DNA of 64,000 bases, from assembly GCF_035083965.1 (NCBI RefSeq), contig NC_089738.1, positions 18,874,734-18,938,733 on the forward strand, given 5' to 3'. Positions 1-9,895 of the stretch are shown here, in pieces (the first letter of the stretch is position 1; each line of letters opens with the position of its first letter). The stretch is from Branchiostoma lanceolatum (taxonomy: Eukaryota > Chordata > Leptocardii > Amphioxiformes > Branchiostomatidae). A program made the translations under genes and the position numbers. The notes beneath the pieces were generated by a model. The model saw nothing but the letters and a program-made list of their open reading frames with translations, had not been told where the DNA came from and ran no database searches.

Positions 1-22
1 CTCTGAGTCAACGTAAGGTGCA

Positions 23-772
23 CTTTACACCTACAATGTTATACAGTCGTGCGATCATCGTCGTAGGCGACGGTTTTCTTTAGACACACGATCAGGAAAT
101 ATCACGGGACCCCCGCGGCGCAGAATTCCATCGATGTGCGCGTGTGACCCAAAGTGACCTCTTGCGCTCAAATTAAAAATGGCGGGGGAACTGCTTGTTT
201 TCGTCAAAAGATGAAGCTTTTACTGACTTTGCAACAACTGTTGCCCTGCAGATGAGACGTTGAGAACGGTGCTCAACAAAGAAAGAGATTGAGGCTGGTA
301 TAGAGACGGACGGGATTTAATCCGAGTTCGTGGCCGCCGCCGGGGATGTCCCGGGGATCGAGGAATAGGGGCATACTAGAGAAGTAGCCACTGGTAGCAG
401 GGCGTCGCGCCGGAATAACCGGTTTCGGATGATAAAAATATGTTTCCATTGCTGACTGCATGCATATTTACAAAGAAAACGATAGAAACTTTCCTTCCCG
501 GTCAGGAAACAGCACGTTGTAGGCTTATTAGCATATCACCCACTTCCGTCGCCGGCGACGATTCTTCTTTAGACGAGAAAAACACAGCCACAGGCCCCCC
601 CGCTGAACGTCGTGCGACTGGGTCCGAGGTGGTCGCACGACAATTCGAGGATTTCCCGTTTATTGCCGTCGCACGATTGTTTTGATCGTCTTTAGACGGC
701 CAAAAAATACCGTCGCCGGCGACGTCGCCCACGACGATGATCGCACGACTGTAAAATGACGTAGGTGTAAAG
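23..772. mobile_element. Non-autonomous DNA transposon / MITE with inverted ends
   Basis: The ends are inverted copies of each other. The left end at 23-88 reads ctttacacctac... and continues into a GTCGTGCGATCATCGTCGT block. The right end at about 713-772 carries the reverse complement (acgacgatgatcgcacgac, then gtaggtgtaaag). The interior has more CGTCGCCGGCGACG-type palindromes and no credible transposase frame. The small open frames on both strands here are by-products of the palindromic GC-rich sequence. I could not define a target-site duplication with confidence. Confidence 0.6.
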
Positions 773-865
773 AGGTTTTTCATTGTACGACAATTGCACA
801 CGGTACAATGTATGGCAAAAACAATTAAGCATGGTACAAAATATTACATTTGAAATAAAACTTAC

Positions 866-1118
866 TCAATAACGGGAACAGCTCTGCTAGCAGGCTCTCG
901 TCATTCCAAGGGGAGCCCACGGGAGCAGCCGGCATCGCCGTGAAACCGTCTCCGCCGTGTAACGAACGTACGTCCGATATCGGCAAGGGTCCGGAAGGAC
1001 CATTGGGGGTAGCCGTGGTGGTGAAATCCCCCTCCAATTGGCTTCTTGCAGGTGATGAGAGCAAGAACGAGCGAAGTAAGTCAGTGTCACTACCAACAAA
1101 AGACGGACGCTCTGACAT
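866..1118 (-). CDS. First coding exon of an unrecognised gene, continuing off the left edge
   Basis: An ATG at 1118 opens 84 codons that end at a good donor (on the minus strand TTGAG|gtaagt, donor bases at 864-865), leaving phase 1. The peptide begins MSERPSFVGSDTDLLRSFLL and ends near ESLLAELFPLL. It is rich in Ser, Pro and Gly with two short hydrophobic-acidic patches, and has no signal peptide or membrane segment. I do not recognise the family. Support as a real exon: GC-rich coding-like sequence, a clean donor, and CCAAT and CRE motifs 180-215 bp upstream. The remaining exons would lie left of base 1, so the function cannot be judged. It could also be a spurious frame, though the donor and promoter make that less likely. 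Confidence 0.5.
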
Positions 1119-1293
1119 GATGTCTTGAATCTCTCCGGTTCGGAGATTAGAAACTGAATGGAAACGCGTCCTTGTTGAGACACAGACAGTTCACGTTACC
1201 TGGAGTAACGACGTTTGGCAACACAGCCAGTCCGCGGCCTTTGCACAGAACCGTCCAGGTATTGTGATTGAAGCTGAAGCAATGCTCTCTCGT

Positions 1294-1333
1294 CCAATCA
1301 GCGAAGTTCGAGAAGAGGATTCCCCTGACGTCA
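1294..1333 (-). promoter_or_regulatory. Probable promoter: CCAAT box and palindromic CRE
   Basis: CCAAT (plus strand) lies at 1294-1298 and a perfect cAMP-response element TGACGTCA at 1326-1333. They sit about 180-215 bp upstream of the minus-strand ATG at 1118, in a GC-rich stretch. The spacing suits a proximal promoter. Function is inferred from the motifs only. Confidence 0.4.
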
Positions 1334-2315
1334 CCTACAGAGCTTTAGCACTACTTGCACTTTAATCGTTTTCATATCTAGACAAGGCTATTGAAAGCTC
1401 GTCACAAAATAAGAACCATTTTCTTCGGCAGCATGACAATGACAATGGCAATGTTATCAACCGCGACGTATTGATTTAAGAGCTCACAGACACAGAATGT
1501 ACGATAAAAAACACTTGAAACACTGGTTACGGTTATAAGAATATCCATTTCACTAAACGTCTTCCGTTACTCCTCTGCGTTCTCTCAGTCACTCTCTCTG
1601 TCTCTCTCTCTTTGTCTTTTTATCTGTGTTTGTCTTAGTATCTGTCCATCCCATCTCCTTTCCTTTCTTTGAGCGAAGTCAAAAAAGACAGTAAAAAAAC
1701 TCTGTTTTGTACCCTGGAATCCACCCTATTCTAGCTCAGGTTCGCTTTCCCGATCGCTGACGTGGCGTATTTCCTTTGTGGTGGTGTCTTTCACACACAA
1801 AAAACATGTGCATAAGCACCTTTACAAGCTGACCTCCCACACACTAATGATGACACCAACAATATAGTACAGGGAAAGGGAAATATATTTATGTACAAAT
1901 GTACAAATACACAATACAGTTCATCGCAGATACATGATAAGGAGCAAAAACTCGGGATCTTGATGCAACACAAAAGACACATCCACAAGAAGTGGTCCAC
2001 GTACATGGGAGTTCCTAATTGTAATATGCATAGGGTCGCCTCTTCCCAGATGCGCTCTTGGACGTATGTGGCAACGGCTTTCCTTGTACATTTGTTTATT
2101 CTATTGCATTCTTTTAAAACCATAAACATAAGTTATCATCACCATCATAAACATATTTAACTACAAAGACAAAGTGATGGCACACTCAAGTTTGCAAAAC
2201 TTATTTTGACGCCACTTAACAACCACAAATACAAGAGCATAATAAATAGATATCGAATGAAGACCAAATACAATATACACTCAGTGCAAAGAAAAGCAGG
2301 TGCACAGATGCCGTT
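1334..2315. other. Intergenic: CT-rich low-complexity sequence and 3' UTR of the first TNF-like gene
   Basis: 1575-1660 is CT-rich simple sequence. 1708-1755 is a short copy of the 'cctggaatccaccctattctagctc' dispersed repeat. From about 2095 to 2315 the sequence is the likely 3' UTR of the minus-strand TNF-like gene. I see no further gene here. Confidence 0.4.
2095..2100 (-). terminator. Candidate polyadenylation signal AATAAA for the first TNF-like gene
   Basis: TTTATT on the plus strand reads AATAAA on the minus strand, about 216 bp past the stop codon at 2316. It is the first canonical hexamer I find downstream. Confidence 0.4.
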
Positions 2316-3570
2316 CTATATCATGAATGCGCCGAAGTAGCTCGCGGCCTCCTCGAAGCTGACCATGGCGACGTTGCTGACTTGCACGAAGAGCCTGTCT
2401 CCCGCCCGGAGCCGGAACACGCCGCCCTGGTAGCTTGACAGCAGGCCGTACTGGCTCCGCTTACTCCAACATCTAGTGGAAACAAGACGCACAGATGACA
2501 TTCTATGTCATCAATTCTGAAGTAGCTGTCTCCGTTTACTCCAACATCTGGGAGAGACATTGACTGTTCATTTACGAATACAGCGAAAACTGCCCAAGAA
2601 GACGCCGACCACTTAGAGGACCGATAAACCCGGTTTATGCCGACACTCATAGGCAGGATCATTGAAGCTTGTGTCAATTTGAAAAAAAAAAAGGATCTAA
2701 GGCTGAGATGGTCCTTATATACAGGTGGTCGCTAGAACAGTTTCTACTGTATATCAATGGCCAGGTGGTCCTTATGTAGAGGTGATCACTTAGACAGGTT
2801 TTGACTCTACAAACTCTAACCTATGGAGTCTGGAAGAGACTTGTCTTACTTTGTTCTGGCGCTTTTCATCACTTCCTGCTTGTCGCGGTAGGTGGCGCTT
2901 TTCTTGTACGTGTAGTGCAGCAGCTGATGGTTGTCTGCTGGACGGGACTGTCTGTCGTCTCGCATGTACCGGAAATACAACTGGCTGGAAACACACAGGG
3001 AATTATCGAATTGAACACAATTTATAAACTTTTGGGTGGTTACACTCACGAGACAAGAGTTAGGCCAGTGACCTCAAGTTGGGGTACCCTGGTGGGACTC
3101 GTTGAGCATCAATTTTCAGAAATTTAGAAATTCACAAAAATTCACAAAGCTAGTTATAAGATCTTTGATTTCTTGTTCAATTTACTTTTGTTAGAAAAAT
3201 GGTCAGAAAATTTAAATTTATTTCAAACGTTGCCTTAATCTTAATCGAAATTGAGTACATATACATGTAAGTTTAGGTGCGTTTGGTACCTGTAGACGTA
3301 GTACAGTCCGTCCACCGGGACTTTGATGTAGCCGTCCCGGTACTTCATCCCGTTCGCCAGGGTCGCCAGTCCCTGGTTTGATTCCCACTCTTTCACGCGC
3401 ACGGTGCTCTGGTTCGAGTGAACATGGCCTGGAAAAATAACAGGAATACCTTTTGGAAAAATGTTTCTGGATTCACTTTGGATAGGATGTGAAGCAGTGT
3501 TTTTTTTAAATTCTTTTTTATTCTTTATCAAAACAGTGTAACAATCATAAAATCAAAGGTTCATACAGTT

Positions 3571-3611
<41 letters not shown>

Positions 3612-5681
3612 GATTAATGGATTGATTGATTGATTGATTGATTGATAGATTATTTGTTCGATTACTTGATGAGTGATGATATAGATAGATGGATACCTAA
3701 TGAGTGGGGACCATCCAGTGTTGATCCGGTGAGGTGGGCCATCGGCTTGGCCAGGAATGTTTGCTCCCCCTCCCCGTCCTTCTTGTAGAACGGTCCCTGG
3801 AGGAGAAACTCTCCCGTGTCTTCCTTGTCTGTTAATAGAAAATAAGATAATTTTTTTTTAGGCCGAAAAACTCCAATTTATGAATAATATCTGAGTGCAT
3901 TGATATTGGTCATTTTCCTTTCAGATGGGCAAAATGGTCCAACTATACCGTAACCTTATTTGACCTTATTTGTTTGGAGAAGAAGAGGAAGAAGAAGAAG
4001 AGGAAGAACAGTTTAACTGACATACATACCTTTATCATCGTTAGTGTGGTTCCCCAGTACTTGTTTAATGATCTGTAGTGGGAAGGAATGGGAAGGGCTT
4101 TTAACGCACATGATACCAACAATATGGACGAAATCATATTACCGATATAGCCGTAGACATGTGTTTCCGTATACTTTGGGAAGCAATTGAATAACTCAAG
4201 AAGCTTTAGATGAATCAAGATGACATTTGAACACCATGCATATGAGGGTAGGTATTGGGAAAACGAAAGTCAATGTCAATTCTGACCCCCTGCCGGTTTT
4301 CCCTTTTCTAACTGCGTCACTGCGACAGGTTCAGACACGAAGCCTATGCTTACCAGCCAACTTGACACTTTTAAACAGTAAGTCACAATAAAGTCCTTTA
4401 TTTTCTCAAAGTAAACACGAAACTGTGCTTAACAAGCAACAAAGGTGACTTGACACTCTTTTTATTGGCCACGTACTTTGTTTACCCAAAGTAAGCATAC
4501 CTGTGTTGCCTATACCACACTGGTGTTTTCCATCGTTACCACCGTATTGTGCTGACAGAAACCGTGTCACTGTCAAAGGGGAACTAACCGCGTTACCGCA
4601 AATGTCGATTAACTCACCGCTAATTTAAGCTGTTAAGTCAGTACCACATGGTTTACTTCAGTTGTCAAGCATGACTTCTCCATTTCACTTTATTGACACA
4701 CAGTACAAAAACAACTTAAATGCATACCATAAGGTGTAGGGGGTTGCCAGGTTGCACATAGGGTCGGTTTCCTAGAAAAACGATCGCGGTTTGCAAGCGT
4801 GTATCGTTTTCGGCATTACGTTATTTCACGAAAGTGCAGAAAGTACAAACCGTATTATTGTTAAACGATACGATACTGAAAGACCCACTATCCTGACATC
4901 ATGATCAGGGCTTGAATATGCCGACAACATGTTTGTTCCGTATACATCTGTCAGAGATGTTTGTGATGTTTAACATGTCCCTCGGTGACATTGGGCATAC
5001 ATGCAGATTGGTATGCATGCTAAAAGAATGAAGCTGATAAATATTTCAGTAATCGAGAAGGCAGAAGCAAACTTTATCCCGCTAGTCACGCACAACCCCC
5101 ACCCCCTGTTTATAGCTGTGTAAAAACTTAACAGTTAGCCCAATTATATATGCCGCCATGCTTGGCTTGTAAATACACCTGTTGGAAGTTCTTGCGATGT
5201 TTTATCATGTCAGTGACCAAATGACCAAATACAAGGTCGACCGGTGTAACATGGGCATTATGGAATGTTTACATGCAGATGAGATGCATATCAAGAGAAA
5301 AAACGCGGCTATTTTTTTCCAGCAATCACCCAAGCAGACCCGGACTTTATGTATACTTTCCTGTGAGTCACATTCAAGCCCCACCCTGAGTAAAAACAAA
5401 ACAAAACAGCACCTTACCCCTGAGATGTACGCCACAATGCTTGTCTTCCCCTTGCCCGGTTCAGCCTTGATCTTAACTTGAGGTAACCCCAACTCCTCGG
5501 TCACTTCTTGTACGTCCTGTAACTTCTCGCTGAGCAGGACTGTCACAGTGACCAGCGCTACCAGCAGACCCACCACCAGAACCACCAACAACACCACGGC
5601 TGCCGCCAGGACAGACAGTTTGGTCTTCACGTCCGTCAGATCGGCATATTTCAGGTTCTTGTAGGGATCTACTCCGCCCAT
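2316..5681 (-). CDS. TNF-superfamily ligand, TRAIL (TNFSF10)-like, copy A; complete, six coding exons
   Basis: Type II membrane cytokine of the TNF superfamily, expected to trimerise and bind death-receptor-type receptors at the cell surface. Exons on the minus strand: 5681-5418, 4072-4030, 3828-3697, 3428-3290, 2984-2850 and 2472-2316, all with GT-AG sites and intron phases 0,1,1,2,2; total 289 aa. Residues 1-22 are cytosolic. About 23-51 is a Val/Leu-rich membrane span (AAAVVLLVVLVVGLLVALV). 52-129 is the stalk, with an N-glycosylation sequon NHT near residue 96. The TNF homology domain runs from about 130 (AKPMAHLTG) to the end, with the hallmark GLYYVYSQLYFR, then MKSARTKCWSK, YGLLSSYQGGVF, and the terminal ASYFGAFMI. 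The KSAR..CWSK..YGL.S.YQGG block is what I recall of human TRAIL, including its trimer-axis zinc-binding Cys (here Cys239). The start is the first ATG before the membrane span. The subfamily call is inference; the TNF fold is clear. Confidence 0.88.
2498..2556 (-). pseudogene. Relic of a TNF-like terminal exon, interior deleted
   Basis: Just upstream of the functional last exon lies a shrunken copy. Its 3' end (ttctatgtcatc...gaagtagct) is joined directly to its 5' end (tactccaacat) plus the splice acceptor side (ctgggagagac). About 100 bp of the middle is missing. It shows that the terminal exon was once duplicated here. Confidence 0.55.
3575..3655. repeat. Microsatellites (GA)n and (GATT)n in an intron of copy A
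   Basis: Runs of ga (3575-3607) and gatt (3618-3648) lie between the coding exons at 3290-3428 and 3697-3828. Simple sequence only. Confidence 0.8.
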
Positions 5682-5924
5682 GGTCCCCGCAGTTCTTGTG
5701 CCAGTACAGTAGGTGAAGCCAGGTGTCTACAGTAAGATGGTTTCCACACCGAAACATTCCTTACAGAAAGTGCAACTAAAACATTACCGTTAACTGTCGT
5801 CCCGCTAGTGGAACAAGTAGCTTTTGTTTTTGACAACAAAAACACGCAACCATGTAGGGTCAAGCCTTCTCCCATTGGTCAATGCCGACAAGGATGTATT
5901 TTTCTAGAATGTTCGATGTGGTAA

Positions 5925-5934
5925 GGGGTTCCCC
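5925..5934. promoter_or_regulatory. kappaB-like motif upstream of TNF-like copy A
   Basis: GGGGTTCCCC fits the consensus GGGRNWYYCC. It lies about 245 bp 5' of the start codon at 5681. A reverse CCAAT (attgg) is nearby at 5874-5878. Confidence 0.4.
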
Positions 5935-6253
5935 CTTGTCATAGCAACTGTTGTAAGTGACACCTTGTTTTTTTCAAAAACTCTGAGCTTGCCCTATCGA
6001 TTCGTTCTTTTATTCCTTATTTTTGATTGTTTTCTAGGTTGAACAGGACACAAGGGTCCAAAATATAAAACCAGGTATCTACGACAATATTGTTTTTCAA
6101 GTGAAATATTGCCTAAAAGAAGAAGGACAGCTAGCCGCCATCTTTACCACCACCGAAACCTTCAACATTTCCCTTCTTGGTAATCCAACCCGTGTAGTCG
6201 TCCTATTGGCCGTTGCTAAGGACGCCATGACAACATGAAAATATAAATAGTCA

Positions 6254-6264
6254 GGGGATTCCCC
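6254..6264. promoter_or_regulatory. Perfect palindromic kappaB motif
   Basis: GGGGATTCCCC is a palindromic Rel/NF-kappaB site about 573 bp upstream of the copy A start codon. It follows an AT-rich tataaata stretch at about 6242-6249. Confidence 0.45.
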
Positions 6265-6786
6265 AAAAGTATTGATCAGGTGGTGGTCCTATTGCGCTTA
6301 CATCGCAACGATACAATTTATGGCGGGAACGCGTAACTACCGAGGAATGTTGTTTATTAGACCTGCTTCAGTGGTCAAACTCAACGGTATCAAACAGGGG
6401 ACACAAACTAGACATGTTGTGTGACAGTCATCGGTAGGTGGTAAGACACGCAGCAGTATTATGGGCACTAATGGCTCTTTCCCTCGCCAGTCGCCCTTAA
6501 CAAACGATACCTCTGTGGTAACGCACTGAACACTGTCAAACAAGTAACTCCACAGGGCAAAACGGATGGTTTACCGGGATAGCGCGGCGATTTCCGATTC
6601 CTCTTTAATTCATTTTCATTTTTTGTCCTATTTTACAATACAAGGGAGGTCCAATCAGTGATATGATCACCCACTAGTACTGTTCTTCAGTCTGGCCCCT
6701 TGTTAGAGCCCATGCCCCAAATTTTGAACTCTTTACAGTGTAAACAACACTGGGGAGGAGGGGTTATAATGCAAGAGGGAACATTC

Positions 6787-7006
6787 TTGCCTCTACCAGG
6801 CCCCCGTAGATGGCTGGGAAAGTTGTAGAAATTGGCCAAATAGAGTGAATAGTATGCTAAGGGAGTCGGCTACGGAGAGAGGGTCCAATATGCTATCCAC
6901 GCAAATTGTAACTTCTATAGCGGACTAACTTCTATGGCGTGTGATCCCCCTATTTGGCCAATTTTTTCGATTTTTCTAGCGATCCGTGAAGCCTGGTAGA
7001 GGCTAG
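6787..7006. mobile_element. MITE of the 'tagcctctaccaggct' family
   Basis: The left end (ttgcctctaccaggc...gttgtagaaattggccaaatag) and right end (ctatttggccaattttt...gcctggtagaggctag) are inverted repeats of about 55 bp around a 110-bp core. Relatives occur at 15892-16104, 18593-18770 and 27301-27517. There is no coding capacity. Confidence 0.7.
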
Positions 7007-8244
7007 TCACATTCGGTCCCAAACAATGCTCGGTTGTAATTGTTAAGTGTTGGAGAACAAACGCCACAGCATACGGAACTTTAACACGTGTCGTTAACAA
7101 GTAGGTTATTGTGTTAAATGGTGCGTAGAATGTCACCAAAGGTCTGCTTCCTTTCCTAGAACCCTGAACACAAGTCATGTCTACAAACAAAGATAAGGAA
7201 GTAAATGTACATTGCACGCCAGAATGTTTAAACAGATCTCGGGATTGTTTAGTCATTAGGTGTATGTTTCACTTTTAATCATGCACGGAAGTCTGAAATA
7301 GTTACGTTTTAGTGAATGAATAATTAACACGAGATACAACAACTTGAAGCTCTGCTGCAGTACCAAGGAAACAACCAGGGGGGGTCAAAATCTAACCATT
7401 TCTTCGATATGTCAAGAGCTACCACCATATCAACTTTCATTGCAAGTTATCCACAGCTTCTCGAGCTATGCTGTTAAACCCCAAACATCGTTTCGCTACC
7501 GAAAACATGGCCTTCTTTGCGAAGATAACTTGTGAGCTAAAACCATTATTTCAATGATACTGCATGCAGTCACGTCACAAGTCCCTGTGTAAAACATGTT
7601 TTATTTGGTGCAAACAATCGGTACAAAAGATAGAAAACCTGTGTATGATATATTTCTTTGGCAGTGTCGAGCTATTCGACCAAGCAGCAGTTGTACAGGC
7701 ACATTTTCGACATATTCAATCATATAGCAATCTGTAATTATTGAAAAATATGCTAAATTTACCACTGTTAGCAGTCTATGTAGTTAACTTGTTCCTATGT
7801 ATACAAATTGAAGAAAAAAGCTGACAGAAAGTTATGAACTGTAGAATAACAAGGAAAATGTAACAAGGAAAATGTATGTTCAAAATATACAAAGGTTTGT
7901 TCTTGACCCTACTAGTAGAAAGCTTTGCTTGTTTTAATGTTAACTAGAACGAACGGAGTTAGAAAAGCTTTAAAACTCTGTTAAAATTTTAATATTTTGT
8001 ACATATTTACATAACTTTACAAAACTTGGTGAGTACCAATACTGTTTGACATTCCTCTACTTAGAGAAATATTCCGATTAGTTTGTTTTGCCGAAAACGG
8101 CATGGCCATTTGCCAGTGGTATTTATAGTGAATTTAAGGAATTCCGTTACAAAACAACACGATTTTGTGTCATTTACTTGACATTATCTTTCGACATTTG
8201 ATAGTTATTGATATTAGCCTACTATCAGATGCTTCCACGCCTTT

Positions 8245-8330
8245 TGTTGTAGGGGAAGTTATCAGCCAATCACGAAGCCAGGATTGGTCAAGAGGCTTTG
8301 TGATTGGCTGCTACGATCTCTCCAACAACA
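8245..8330. repeat. Inverted repeat (hairpin) with CCAAT motifs
   Basis: The arm ttgtaggg..agttatcagccaatcacgaagcc is mirrored by ggctttgtgattggctgc...tctccaacaac after a short loop. It is probably a small MITE. Each arm carries a CCAAT box. Confidence 0.55.
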
Positions 8331-9329
8331 GGCGCGGAAGTATCTGATTGGTTGATTGGGAATATGGAACAGGCCAGGGCCGTTGCGTGCTATTACATTT
8401 CATGTAAATCCCCTGTCACACATAGCCTACCATGGCCTCCCGACCTTCTCCAGACCATGTTCGGGAGTTCGATGTGAGCAAGGTCATTTGTGAATGACAG
8501 TTGTTCGGCGAGGTTGCCAAGGTGTCTTTAAAGGCACCCAGAGCACTTTATGTGGCTTCAAACTCAAATTAAAAAACTCCAGTTTTTAGCCATTTCTACA
8601 CATAGTAAGTTTCAATAACACTATACCATTACATATCGATATTCAAGGAGCAAACATGCGATGTCGCTGTGTGTTGAGCACTCAAAAAAAAATCCAAGCG
8701 CTGTCAGCGCCGCCGTTTTTGTTCTCAAATTTTCCGACTTCTTGGAACGTGACGTCCCGTCGCCGGAACTTGCAGAGAACTGACCGTTCCAGTCGAACAC
8801 AGGAATAACGCACAAGTACATGAGAGACGGACTTGGTAGTAGTTGGCAATGTGTTACGTAAGCTCCGTCCCCTTGAGTGCCCGAGATATTTTCTTTTTCA
8901 TTTCGTTTTTTTCTTGGGTATTCATGTAGCCAATGCAGTGAGATATCTGTCCCAGATATGCATTGTCATTTCTGCTTGTCATTTCTGTCCCACTAGCGCT
9001 GTTTTTGACGGAGGTGTTCCAAATAGAACAGGGGGTTCTATATGGTGTTCGACGGGAACGGTCCATTACCGACGAAAAAACCGTTTTGAGTTCTGTTTCA
9101 ATCTAATTACACTAGGCGCGTGAAACTAAAGGGGTCATTGTGTAGCTTATTTTCGCGTGGCTTTTGAGCGCTTGTGACATGTAATCATCACGCAAATGTG
9201 GTAAACAGTGGCATTAAATGACAATTTCATAAAGATTACAGCAACTAGAATATTTCCAATTTTCAAGCCACATAAAATGCTCTGGATGCCTTTAAAAGCC
9301 GTCTGTGCCAGCAGATTGTACATTATGAA

Positions 9330-9412
9330 AAATCAAAGTCGGGAAAGTCTAGTTCTGCTTGGATGCGATCAGAGGAGCGAACTGGAGCTAGAATAGGATG
9401 GATTCCAGGCTA
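9330..9412 (-). mobile_element. Fragment of the 'tagcctggaatcc' MITE family
   Basis: The sequence from aatcaaagtcgggaaagt to gattccaggcta matches, in reverse orientation, the ends of the larger copy at 54287-54474. A minimal hairpin form is at 40775-40839. Confidence 0.5.
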
Positions 9413-9526
9413 CTCCCAACCGACCTTAGTTGGGGAGTGGTCGGGAGTAAAGTCGTGGGAATGTCCTGAAAGTGTGACAGGGGTTTTGAACGGGCCTGGC
9501 AGGAAAAGGATGCATGCTCTTTCTAA

Positions 9527-9598
9527 ATAATGAAGGCGCCGAAGTAGCTTGCGGTCTCCTCGAAGCTGACCATGGCGACGTTACTGAGCCATGAAGGC
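9527..9598 (-). pseudogene. Relic 3' half of a TNF-like terminal exon
   Basis: Read on the minus strand, this encodes NVAMVSFEETASYFGAFII and a stop, nearly the end of the functional terminal exons at 2316 and 9896. It is cut off at 9598, in the middle of the exon, and lies 3' of copy B. A second, shorter relic is at 9671-9708. Confidence 0.65.
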
Positions 9599-9670
9599 CT
9601 GTCCGCCATATTGGTGCCCCTATTTGCATGTCAAATTGGGACACCAAGATGGCGGCAGACGCACAGATCA

Positions 9671-9708
9671 CGTTCTATATCATAAAGGCGCCGAAGGAGC
9701 TTGCCGCC
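9671..9708 (-). pseudogene. Second short relic of the TNF-like terminal exon
   Basis: gttctatatcat.aaggcgccgaag.agcttgc repeats the last 35 bases of the terminal exon and its stop, then diverges. Confidence 0.45.
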
Positions 9709-9895
9709 ATATTGGTGACCCTTTTTGCAATTTGCTCATTCGTTTTCAGACACTAGGAAATAGCTACCACTAAACTTCCCAAATCTCAAAGATCAGAAGA
9801 ATATATCGAAAGTTGTCCATAAAACACAACGACGTCCAGTTGTACGCTTGACCTGCGATTCGGTGACATGAGAATAGGGACGCCAACATGGCGTT

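Larger units (their letters stand above)
5682..9526. other. Intergenic, upstream of TNF-like copy A
   Basis: Contains kappaB-like motifs at 5925-5934 and 6254-6264, a 'tagcctctaccagg' MITE at 6787-7006, a CCAAT-containing hairpin at 8245-8330, and a 'tagcctggaatcc' family copy at 9330-9412. AT-rich unique sequence fills 7250-8160 and 8400-9320, where I see no gene. Short frames at 7344-7535, 8165-8347 and 8833-9123 have no coding features I can support. Confidence 0.5.
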
